Positions 24,054-30,760 of a DNA stretch of 30,760 bases are shown piece after piece. This DNA comes from a virus. The stretch spans positions 1 to 30,760 of the IMG/VR virus record IMGVR_UViG_3300027906_000084. The stretch is one strand, 5' to 3'. A model generated the notes under the pieces. It saw nothing but the letters and a program-made list of their open reading frames with translations. It searched no databases and was not told the DNA's origin. A program made the translations under genes and the position numbers. The stretch's first letter is position 1, and the number at the start of each line of letters is the position of its first letter.

Positions 24054-24217
24054 TGAAAAAAGAAACTATAATAGGAGTTATCTTTGCAATAGGTTTTATA
24101 ACCTTATTTGTTCAGAACCATCTTCTAATGAAAAAAATAAATATGGTAGAAGAAAAACCACATCTACACCTCTCGGTGCAAGAGGGTGATAAGATAGAGG
24201 CATCACGAGACAAATAA
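24053..24217 (+). CDS. Tiny single-pass membrane protein
   Basis: The product is 54 aa from ATG 24053, which overlaps the stop of the ACP gene (TAATG). It ends at TAA 24215-24217, overlapping the ATG of gp15 in the same way. Residues 5-21 (TIIGVIFAIGFITLFVQ) form one transmembrane segment after a basic MKK start; the rest (KKINMVEEKPHLHLSVQEGDK...) is hydrophilic. I found no family. The tight coupling to ACP and gp15 argues that it is a real gene, and a membrane partner for the ACP is one possibility (inference). Confidence 0.7.
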   Translation: MKKETIIGVIFAIGFITLFVQNHLLMKKINMVEEKPHLHLSVQEGDKIEASRDK

Positions 24218-25251
24218 TGTTCGGAACTTATTTCTATAATGAAACTATTAAACGATGCGTATCAGTATTTGGTACCATGTTTAATAACATACAGATTAAG
24301 AAAATTAAGGCTGATGGAACAGTCTTATCTTCACCTATGGTTCCATTATCATATGGACCCAAACAAAAGTTTTTAGATAGAATCGCTGAAGAAGCTAATC
24401 TTTCAGATAGAAATAGAAGTGCAATATCATTACCTCGTATGGCATTTGAACTTACAGGTTTTGAATATGATGTTGCAAGACAACAGAACAAACTCATAAG
24501 AGCTGCAAAGTCTACTTATGAGGCAGATGGTAAGAGAGGGTTTCAATATAATCCAGCACCATACAATTTAAACTTTACATTATCTATTCTAACAAAGAAT
24601 ATGAATGATGCATTGCAGATAGTAGAACAAATACTTCCATACTTCCAACCAGAATATACAGTCACGATGAAAATGGTAGATGCAATGCCTGATAATAGAG
24701 ATGTGCCTATCATTTTAAACAGTGTGTCTTTTCAAGATGACTATGAAGGTTCATTCGAAGATAGAAGAATAATAGAATACACTTTAGATTTTACAATGAA
24801 GACATACTTCTTTGGACCTGTATATACAGGCAATCTTATCAAGAATGTTATTGAAAGAACTTATCTTGGAGATGGCAACACTGCATTTTCTACATCTGAG
24901 ATAACTGCCGCTGGTCTAATTAAAGAAGTTAAACACTATGAACCTGCATTTGCAGAAAGATGTAATGCAGTGTCTAACTCTACAACGGTGACCTTTGCCA
25001 CTGCGATAAATAGTAAGATAAGTGTTGCAGATGAGGTGTTCGGAACAAACTTAGGAACTAATCCGACTATTGCCTCTATTGCATCAAACAAACTATCAAT
25101 TGTATTATCAGCTGCTATAACAGTTGATGCGAATACTAAACTTAAGTTTGTTGGTTCAGTAGACCCAGCAGACACATTTGTAGTTGCAGAAAATGTGACA
25201 TATTATGATGACGGCGCAAGATATACTTTTGCTGATGAAGATAACAGTTAA
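24217..25251 (+). CDS. 15: Tail sheath terminator / tail completion protein gp15
   Basis: The product is 344 aa (T4 gp15 is about 272). Conserved gp15 blocks are MFGTYFYNETIKRCVSVFGT, PLSYGPKQKFLDRI, ISLPRMAFELTGFEYD and YNLNFTLSILTKNMNDALQIV, followed by the FQDDYEGSFEDRRIIEYTLD and FTMKTYFFGPV segments. gp15 caps the top of the tail tube and sheath and connects to gp14/gp13. The last 90 residues (from about 253) are an extra Ser/Thr-rich beta segment, SNSTTVTFATAINSKISVAD ... VSVDPADTF-like, with no T4 counterpart that I recall. The start overlaps the tiny membrane gene (TAATG), so it may be translated by re-initiation. Confidence 0.93.
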   Translation: MFGTYFYNETIKRCVSVFGTMFNNIQIKKIKADGTVLSSPMVPLSYGPKQKFLDRIAEEANLSDRNRSAISLPRMAFELTGFEYDVARQQNKLIRAAKSTYEADGKRGFQYNPAPYNLNFTLSILTKNMNDALQIVEQILPYFQPEYTVTMKMVDAMPDNRDVPIILNSVSFQDDYEGSFEDRRIIEYTLDFTMKTYFFGPVYTGNLIKNVIERTYLGDGNTAFSTSEITAAGLIKEVKHYEPAFAERCNAVSNSTTVTFATAINSKISVADEVFGTNLGTNPTIASIASNKLSIVLSAAITVDANTKLKFVGSVDPADTFVVAENVTYYDDGARYTFADEDNS

Positions 25252-25253
25252 TT

Positions 25254-25661
25254 ATGAACGAAATAGACCAGAAGTTAGATGATATTCTAAATATCGAATC
25301 CGATATTAAAAAAGAAACTCAAGTAGTTAAACTTCCTTCTCGACATGAGAACATGGAAACAGACTACAAATATGCTAGAGAAAATCTTTATGGACTCGTA
25401 GAACGAGGACAAGATGCAATCGAAGGTATATTACAACTTTCTAAAGAAACGGAACATCCTCGTGCCTACGAAGTCGCAGGCCAATTAATCAAAACTGTTG
25501 GAGAGACAGCAGAAAAGTTAATAGACCTTCAACAAAAATTGAAGAAGTTAGAGGGCGAAGAGACTAAAGTTGGAACACAACACAATCATTTATATGTTGG
25601 TTCAACATCTGAGTTGCAAAAATTTCTAAAGAAAGATAAACAAAAGAATGGTTCAAGCTAA
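25254..25661 (+). CDS. 16: Terminase small subunit gp16
   Basis: The product is 135 aa (T4 gp16 is about 164). The core YARENLYGLVERGQDAIEGILQLSKETEHPRAYEVAG, given here in parts (YARENLYGLVERGQDAIEGI and PRAYEVAGQLIKTVGETAEK), is the conserved central coiled-coil region of T4-type gp16. The subunit forms an oligomeric ring that recognises concatemeric DNA and regulates gp17. It starts 2 nt after gp15 and overlaps gp17 by 14 nt, which is the usual arrangement for this pair. Confidence 0.92.
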   Translation: MNEIDQKLDDILNIESDIKKETQVVKLPSRHENMETDYKYARENLYGLVERGQDAIEGILQLSKETEHPRAYEVAGQLIKTVGETAEKLIDLQQKLKKLEGEETKVGTQHNHLYVGSTSELQKFLKKDKQKNGSS

Positions 25662-27231
25662 AAACGAAGGATACTTAGGTAATAACCTAATCAAGAGAGC
25701 CGGTGTTGAAACAAAATACACGCAGGAAGAGATAGCTGAATATCAATTATGTTCATCAGACCCTTGTCATTTCATAGAAAAATACACCCAAATCATATCA
25801 CTAGATGAAGGACTTGTGCCCTTTAATCTGCGTGGTTATCAAGAACAGTTAATCAATCACTTTAATGAACATAGATTTAGTGTTGTTTTGGCTGCAAGAC
25901 AGTCAGGTAAATCAATAACATCTTGTGCATATCTACTATGGTATCTTCTATTCACACCAGAAGTCACTGTGGCGATTCTGGCGAACAAAGGGGCGATTGC
26001 TAGAGAGATGGTAGCAAGAATAGTAACCATGTTGGAAACCGTGCCATTCTTCTTACAACCAGGCGTAAAGATACTAAACAAAGGTAATATAGAGTTTGGT
26101 AATGATAGTAAACTAGTGGCAGCTGCAACATCTTCAAGTTCGATTCGTGGTATGTCAATTAACATGTTGTATCTGGATGAGTTTGCTTTCGTAGAAGATG
26201 CAGAAACATTCTATACTGCAACATATCCAGTGGTAACATCTGGTAAAGATTCTAAGGTTATTATCACATCTACTGCAAATGGTGTGGGTAATATGTTCCA
26301 TAAGATATATGAAAGTGCGGTTCATGGTAATTCAGAATATGAGGATTTCTTAATTAGTTGGTATGATGTGCCAGGAAGAGATGAGGAATGGAAGAAACAA
26401 ACCATCGCAAACACATCAGAGGCGCAATTCGAACAAGAGTATGGTAATAGTTTCTTAGGAACAGGTAATACACTCATCAATGCAGACACCTTATTAGGTA
26501 TGAGAGCATTAGACGGAGAATGGAAGAAAGATGGTTTAACTGTTTATGAGAGACCACAAGAGGGACATGATTACATAACAACAGTCGATGTATCGCAAGG
26601 AAGAGGGTTTGACTGGTCGACTTTTAGTATATTCGATGTAAGTAAGAGACCATTTAGACAGGTTTGCACCTATAGAGACAACATGATTAGCCCTTTGCTG
26701 TTTCCGGATTTAATAAATAAGTATTGTAGTAGATATAATGAATCCCTAGTTATCATAGAGAATAACGCAGAGGGTTCAATGGTCGCTACTCAGTTGCATT
26801 ATGATATTGAATATCCAAATGTATTCGTTCAAGGTTTAACGAAAGCAGAAGATATAGGTATCACAATGTCTAGAAAGATTAAAAGAGTTGGATGTTCTAC
26901 TTTAAAAGAACTTCTAGAAGAAAATAGACTCGTTGTAGTAGATAGACCCACAATAACAGAACTAATGACATTTGTTAATAAGGGGTCGTCATTCGAGGCA
27001 GATAGAGGATATCATGACGATATGGTCATGAATTGTGTTCTTTTCGCATGGTTTGTCACCACCGAATTTTTCACACACTTAACGGATACTGCTGTTAAAG
27101 ACCTATTGTATTCTGAACAACAGAAGATGATAGAAGACGATATGTTACCAGCAGGAGTATTTGGAGAACAGAACTCAGATACATTTGTAGATTCAGATGG
27201 ACAATTATGGTCTACAGAAGGTTTAAAGTAG
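25648..27231 (+). CDS. 17: Terminase large subunit gp17
   Basis: The product is 527 aa (T4 gp17 is 610). N-terminal ATPase: Walker A ARQSGKS (83-89), Walker B MLYLDE (173-178, Asp177 with catalytic Glu178), and a STA coupling motif at 208-210. C-terminal RNase H-like nuclease: Asp314 (TTVDVSQGRG), Glu371 (VIIENNAEG) and Asp457/458 (YHDDMV), whose spacing fits T4 Asp401/Glu458/Asp542. It pumps and cuts concatemeric DNA at the portal. The set of active-site residues is complete, so the enzyme should be functional. It begins inside gp16 and is followed by two late promoters for gp18. Confidence 0.97.
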   Translation: MVQAKNEGYLGNNLIKRAGVETKYTQEEIAEYQLCSSDPCHFIEKYTQIISLDEGLVPFNLRGYQEQLINHFNEHRFSVVLAARQSGKSITSCAYLLWYLLFTPEVTVAILANKGAIAREMVARIVTMLETVPFFLQPGVKILNKGNIEFGNDSKLVAAATSSSSIRGMSINMLYLDEFAFVEDAETFYTATYPVVTSGKDSKVIITSTANGVGNMFHKIYESAVHGNSEYEDFLISWYDVPGRDEEWKKQTIANTSEAQFEQEYGNSFLGTGNTLINADTLLGMRALDGEWKKDGLTVYERPQEGHDYITTVDVSQGRGFDWSTFSIFDVSKRPFRQVCTYRDNMISPLLFPDLINKYCSRYNESLVIIENNAEGSMVATQLHYDIEYPNVFVQGLTKAEDIGITMSRKIKRVGCSTLKELLEENRLVVVDRPTITELMTFVNKGSSFEADRGYHDDMVMNCVLFAWFVTTEFFTHLTDTAVKDLLYSEQQKMIEDDMLPAGVFGEQNSDTFVDSDGQLWSTEGLK

Positions 27232-27237
27232 TTCTTA

Positions 27238-27245
27238 GATAAATA
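27238..27245 (+). promoter_or_regulatory. Upstream late promoter GATAAATA of gp18
   Basis: One mismatch to TATAAATA, 6 nt after the stop of gp17 and 13 nt upstream of a perfect octamer. Together they make a tandem late promoter in front of the sheath gene, one of the most heavily expressed virion genes. Confidence 0.5.
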
Positions 27246-27250
27246 AAATA

Positions 27251-27258
27251 TATAAATA
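27251..27258 (+). promoter_or_regulatory. T4-type late promoter octamer TATAAATA of gp18
   Basis: Exact octamer followed after AAA by GTGTAAAC (27262-27269). The predicted start is near 27264. Hairpins: AAAAGT/ACTTTT (27258-27263 with 27271-27276) and ATGTA-AAAA-TACAT (27280-27293). RBS AGGAGA (27298-27303) lies 5 nt before ATG 27309. Confidence 0.85.
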
Positions 27259-27308
27259 AAAGTGTAAACAACTTTTACAATGTAAAAATACATTAACAGG
27301 AGAAAAGT

Positions 27309-29321
27309 ATGGCATTTCAAGTTTCACCAGGCGTTCAAGTCAAAGAGATTGACTTATCGAATGTTGTCCCAGCAGTTTCCTCAACAAGAGGCGCTTTCGC
27401 TGGAATATTCCAATGGGGTCCTGTTGATGAAGTAAAAACAGTTTCAGACGGACAACAGTTAGTTGATGAATTCTTCCAACCGGCTAATACAGACGCTGGA
27501 GCTGAAGACTTCTATTCAGCAGAATCATTTTTGAAATATGGTTCTTCACTATCTGTTGTAAGAATATCTAATACTGGATTATTCTCAGCAAACGCTAGTG
27601 GAAACGGCGCAACATTATTAAAACACTCTGATGATTACACAAATACTTTCAAAAGTGGTGGTAGTGCAGGTACAGTAGGACAATGGACTAGTAGATTCGC
27701 TGGTGCTTTAGGTAATTCACTTAAAGTTTCAGTGTGTGCTTCTAGTGACGCTTACTTCAATAATAGTGCATCTCTAATAAACAATGGGTCAGGTTACGCA
27801 ATTGGATCAACAGCAGTTGTTGTTGACAATGGCGCTCTGTTCATCGTTGGAGATATTCTTAAATTCGCAAATCATGATAATCATTATAAGATTACTGCGA
27901 TTGCGACTCATACCTTAACAATTGAAGCTTTAAACCAACCTGCTGGCACAGGTCTAGTCGCTGCTCTCGTAGATAACGAAGCAGTAGATAGATATTGGGA
28001 ACATTATGCATTATTCGATAAGAAACCTGAAACATCAGCTCACGCTGCTCTGATTGGTGCATCGAATGATGAAATACATGTTGTCGTATCAGACGAAGAT
28101 GGTGCTATAACAGGAACTAAAGGGACTGTATTAGAGTCTCATGGTTTTGTTTCATGCGCTACTGACGCTAATGATAGTGTTGGTAACTCTAATTATTATA
28201 GAGATGTAATCGAAAGAGATTCATCATATGTTTATTGGTCAGGTCACAAGACCGGCGCCACAGGCACACACGCAACTGTGAATGAACATAGAACATTGGC
28301 GACCGCAGTAGGAACTGCGTTCACACGACCAAGTCTTCCAATCACTAACTCATTGAGTGGTGGTGCTGATGGAAGAGCTAACCCAACAGTCGGACAAAAA
28401 ACTGATGCATGGGACAAACACTTTGCAGATGGCGAGTTAATCGACATATCATTCCTAATCGTGGGTTCTACAGGAACCGATGGTGGGGGTGGTTCAGAAG
28501 CTGCACAAGATATAGTCGCAGACCATAACAGTTTAGTTAATGCTGCTATCTTAATCGCTGAGGCGAGAAAAGATTGCATCGTTGTTGCATCACCTAGAAG
28601 GGCTTCAGTAGTGAATGTCGCTTCTGAGTCTGCACAAGTGACTAATGTTAAGGCAGATTTCGCATCAGTGACTTCTAGTTCATATTGTGTTCTAGATTCC
28701 AGTTGGGTATACCAATACGAAAGATACAACGATAGATACTGTTGGATTCCAGGCAATGGACACACCGCAGGCATCATGGCAAGGGCAGACTTACTGCAAG
28801 ACCCATGGTATTCACCTGCTGGGTTCTCAAGAGGGCAATACATGGGTATTACCAAACTTGCGCTTAATCCAAAACAATCATCTAGAGATGACATGTATCG
28901 TGCAAGAATTAATCCAATAGTCACCTTCCCAGGACAGGGAACAGTTCTATTTGGAGATAAGACCGCATTAAGTTCACCTTCTGCATTTGATAGAATCAAT
29001 GTAAGAAGACTATTCATCACTTTAGAAAAGGCAATATCAACTGCTGCTAAGGCTCAATTATTTGAATTCAACGATTCATTTACAAGGGCATCATTTAGGG
29101 CTGCTGTAGAACCTTTCTTAAGAGATGTAAAAAACAGGAGAGGTTTAGTAGACTTTTCTGTAGTTTGTGACGAAACAAACAATACAGATGCTGTTCAAGA
29201 TAGAAACGAATTCGTTTGTTCAATATTCTTGAAACCAACTAAATCAATTAACTACATAACATTGAACTTTGTCGCTGCTAAGAGTGGCGTTCAGTTCGAA
29301 GAAATTTACGGCGCAGTTTAA
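27309..29321 (+). CDS. 18: Tail sheath protein gp18
   Basis: The product is 670 aa (T4 gp18 is 659). The N-terminus MAFQVSPGVQVKEIDLSNVV and the segment PAVSSTRGAFAGIFQWGPV are diagnostic of T4-type sheath. Conserved C-terminal blocks include WYSPAGFSRGQYMGITKLA, FPGQGTVLFGDKTALS, FDRINVRRLFITLEKAIS and FEFNDSFTRASFRAAVEPFL, ending in EEIYGAV. Residues 155-235 hold a variable insertion domain typical of the sheath surface. The protein contracts around the tail tube to drive injection. It has a strong RBS and a tandem late promoter. gp19 follows 13 nt downstream and is probably co-transcribed. Confidence 0.96.
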   Translation: MAFQVSPGVQVKEIDLSNVVPAVSSTRGAFAGIFQWGPVDEVKTVSDGQQLVDEFFQPANTDAGAEDFYSAESFLKYGSSLSVVRISNTGLFSANASGNGATLLKHSDDYTNTFKSGGSAGTVGQWTSRFAGALGNSLKVSVCASSDAYFNNSASLINNGSGYAIGSTAVVVDNGALFIVGDILKFANHDNHYKITAIATHTLTIEALNQPAGTGLVAALVDNEAVDRYWEHYALFDKKPETSAHAALIGASNDEIHVVVSDEDGAITGTKGTVLESHGFVSCATDANDSVGNSNYYRDVIERDSSYVYWSGHKTGATGTHATVNEHRTLATAVGTAFTRPSLPITNSLSGGADGRANPTVGQKTDAWDKHFADGELIDISFLIVGSTGTDGGGGSEAAQDIVADHNSLVNAAILIAEARKDCIVVASPRRASVVNVASESAQVTNVKADFASVTSSSYCVLDSSWVYQYERYNDRYCWIPGNGHTAGIMARADLLQDPWYSPAGFSRGQYMGITKLALNPKQSSRDDMYRARINPIVTFPGQGTVLFGDKTALSSPSAFDRINVRRLFITLEKAISTAAKAQLFEFNDSFTRASFRAAVEPFLRDVKNRRGLVDFSVVCDETNNTDAVQDRNEFVCSIFLKPTKSINYITLNFVAAKSGVQFEEIYGAV

Positions 29322-29334
29322 GGAGTATAAGTAA

Positions 29335-29832
29335 ATGGCAAGTATAGACCAATTTAAAGCACAATTACTCGGCGGAGGCCCAAGGGCTAATAGATTCCGA
29401 GTCTTTATACCTAGAACTGGTAATAAGATTGAATTCTTATGTCAGTCAGCACAGATTCCTGCTGCTACTGTAGGTGTAGTTGAACAACAGTTTAGAGGAC
29501 ACATTCTGAAACTCGCAGGAGACAGAACATTCGAACCTTGGACTGTGACAATAATTAATGATATAGAATTTTCATCAAGAACTTCTCTAGAGGGATGGCA
29601 AACAGACATCCAAGAACTAGACAGTGGTGAAGGTATGACTTCATTAGACTACTTAGTAGACAGAGCATTTGTTGAACAATTAAATAAAGACGACTCAGTT
29701 CTTGCGAGATACGAATTCTTTAACATGTTTCCAACCTCAATAGGGGCTATTGACTTATCTTATGAGACAGTCGATGCATTGGAGACATTTGATGTTGAAT
29801 TCCAGTATTCTCATTGGGAAAGAGTCCTTTAA
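29335..29832 (+). CDS. 19: Tail tube protein gp19
   Basis: The product is 165 aa (T4 gp19 is 163). The N-terminus MASIDQFKAQLLGGGPRANR, the FRVFIPRTGNKIEFLCQSAQIPA segment (shown in part) and GAIDLSYETVDALETFDVEF are typical of T4-type tube proteins. It polymerises into the inner tube through which DNA passes. RBS AAGGAG lies just upstream. An inverted repeat and the gp20 promoter follow directly. Confidence 0.96.
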   Translation: MASIDQFKAQLLGGGPRANRFRVFIPRTGNKIEFLCQSAQIPAATVGVVEQQFRGHILKLAGDRTFEPWTVTIINDIEFSSRTSLEGWQTDIQELDSGEGMTSLDYLVDRAFVEQLNKDDSVLARYEFFNMFPTSIGAIDLSYETVDALETFDVEFQYSHWERVL

Positions 29833-29840
29833 TTTCGTGA

Positions 29841-29864
29841 ATAACACCCCATTTAGGGTGTTAT
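29841..29864 (+). terminator. Hairpin after gp19, possible terminator overlapping the gp20 promoter
   Basis: Perfect 9-bp stem ATAACACCC/GGGTGTTAT with a 6-nt loop (CATTTA). No T-run follows (AAATATTATT), so termination is uncertain. The last three bases of the 3' arm are the first three of the TATAAATA octamer at 29862. Confidence 0.5.
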
Positions 29865-29869
29865 AAATA
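29862..29869 (+). promoter_or_regulatory. T4-type late promoter octamer TATAAATA of gp20 (leaderless configuration)
   Basis: Exact octamer, 5 nt (TTATT) before ATG 29875, with no Shine-Dalgarno sequence. The spacing is identical to that at 7898 and 11994. Confidence 0.75.
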
Positions 29870-29874
29870 TTATT

Positions 29875-30760
29875 ATGGAAATTTTTGGGTTTGAAATATC
29901 TCGTAAAAAAGACGAGTTAAGAGTAAAAGATGTGACAAAGAAGTCAGTGGCTTCTTTCGTTGCACCTGTCGAGGACGATGGAACACCCATTATCCAACAA
30001 TCGCCAGGTGGTTTCATATCAGGAGGAGCATATGGTTCCTACATAGATATGGAAGGCGGTATCAAGAATGAGGTCGCACTCATCCGAAGATACCGTGAAA
30101 CATCTCTGGTTCCAGAATGTGATATTGCTATCGAAGATATAGTAAATGAATGTATAGTTTCAGATACCCAAGATAGAATAGTTTCATTAGACTTAAGAGA
30201 TGTAGAATTGTCAGATGGCATCAAAACTAAGATGCATGACGAGTTTAAGGGGATCCTCTCCTTAATGAAATTCCATCAAAATTCGCATGAACTATTCCGT
30301 AAGTGGTATGTTGACGGCAGGATTTATTTCCATAAAGTCGTTGACAGTAAGAGACCACAACAAGGTATGGTCGACATAAGAGTTGTTGACCCTATGAAAA
30401 TCAAGAAGGTTAGAAATGTCGAGAAAGAGAAAGACGCTAAAACCAAGATTGATGTAATAAAGAAAGTTGAAGAATTTTATGTCTTCAGCGATAAAGGTTT
30501 CGAAAAAGGTAGTGCCAATGAAGGCTCTACAGTAAAAATCGCACCAGAGGCGGTAAGTTATACAACTTCTGGTATGTTAGATTACACTAAGAATGTAGTC
30601 ATAGGTTATTTACACAAGGCATTGAAGACTGCAAATCAGTTATCAATGATGGAAGATGCACTTGTTATCTATAGGATATCAAGGGCACCAGAAAGAAGAA
30701 TTTTCTACATTGATGTAGGAAACCTTCCAAAGGCAAAGGCAGAACAGTATCTTGCAGATA
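29875..30760 (+). CDS. 20: Portal vertex protein gp20, 3' end outside window
   Basis: The first 295 codons are visible and open to the window edge (T4 gp20 is 524 aa). The start is MEIFGFEISRKKDELRVKDV. Conserved portal blocks are GGFISGGAYGSYIDMEGG, EVALIRRYRETSLVPECDIA, IEDIVNECIVSD, LFRKWYVDGRIYFHKVVD, GMVDIRVVDPMKIKKVRNV, and DALVIYRISRAPERRIFYIDVGNLPKAKAE. The position right after gp19 fits T4 synteny. The portal is the dodecameric head vertex through which gp17 packages DNA. The ATG is 5 nt from an exact late promoter and has no RBS. Confidence 0.95.
   Translation, partial: MEIFGFEISRKKDELRVKDVTKKSVASFVAPVEDDGTPIIQQSPGGFISGGAYGSYIDMEGGIKNEVALIRRYRETSLVPECDIAIEDIVNECIVSDTQDRIVSLDLRDVELSDGIKTKMHDEFKGILSLMKFHQNSHELFRKWYVDGRIYFHKVVDSKRPQQGMVDIRVVDPMKIKKVRNVEKEKDAKTKIDVIKKVEEFYVFSDKGFEKGSANEGSTVKIAPEAVSYTTSGMLDYTKNVVIGYLHKALKTANQLSMMEDALVIYRISRAPERRIFYIDVGNLPKAKAEQYLAD

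Noticed and set aside
28244-29020. 258-aa antisense ORF inside gp18
   Set aside because: It is a shadow of a conserved sheath gene, with no family resemblance; the sense gene is certain.

Overview
The window is a late structural module of a large, AT-rich, T4-like myovirus. All genes lie on the + strand. The right-hand third carries the T4 core order without interruption of synteny: gp13, gp14, gp15, gp16, gp17, gp18, gp19 and the start of gp20, all recognisable by sequence. Gene transcription appears to be driven by T4-type late promoters (TATAAATA or one-mismatch versions), ten of which are placed below. The fibre modules, the 2OG-Fe(II) oxygenases and the low GC content resemble marine T4-like phages of Pelagibacter (SAR11) or cyanobacteria. 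No photosynthesis gene is in the window, so the host cannot be fixed from the sequence.

Layout. 1-4070: the 3' part of a very large baseplate/tail structural protein with a proline-rich stalk. 4075-5878: a small coiled-coil protein and a tail-fibre-like protein. 5883-7893: two proline-periodic repeat proteins. 7911-8925: two small structural proteins and one secreted or lipoprotein-like protein. 8926-9091: a late promoter and a structured leader. 9092-15061: six modular fibre or adhesin genes that share domains with one another. 15089-17451: two more proline-periodic repeat proteins, the first ending in a Hint (intein-like) self-processing domain. 17485-21853: an apparent modification cassette with a glycosyltransferase, an unknown protein, a 2OG-Fe(II) oxygenase of prolyl-hydroxylase type, an unknown conserved protein and a second 2OG oxygenase. 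21863-30760: a small membrane/coiled-coil protein and then the neck, terminase, tail sheath, tail tube and portal genes. A phage acyl carrier protein gene and a tiny membrane protein gene are inserted between gp14 and gp15.

The most unusual content is the family of four repeat proteins. Their repeat segments are built from P-x5 and P-x7 units, and by my count all 124 proline-to-proline spacings are even, which implies strict two-residue (beta-strand-like) alternation. One of them carries a C-terminal Hint domain. Directly downstream lie a glycosyltransferase and two 2OG oxygenases. I propose, as inference only, that these enzymes hydroxylate and glycosylate the proline-rich fibre proteins, in the manner of plant extensins.

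Two regulatory patterns also stand out. Three late promoters sit exactly 5 nt upstream of an ATG with no ribosome-binding site, which predicts leaderless late mRNAs. Several others share a downstream element close to GTRTAAAC at a fixed distance from the octamer. No tRNA, CRISPR, insertion sequence, integrase or reverse transcriptase was seen, and no stretch longer than 300 bases lacks a gene.
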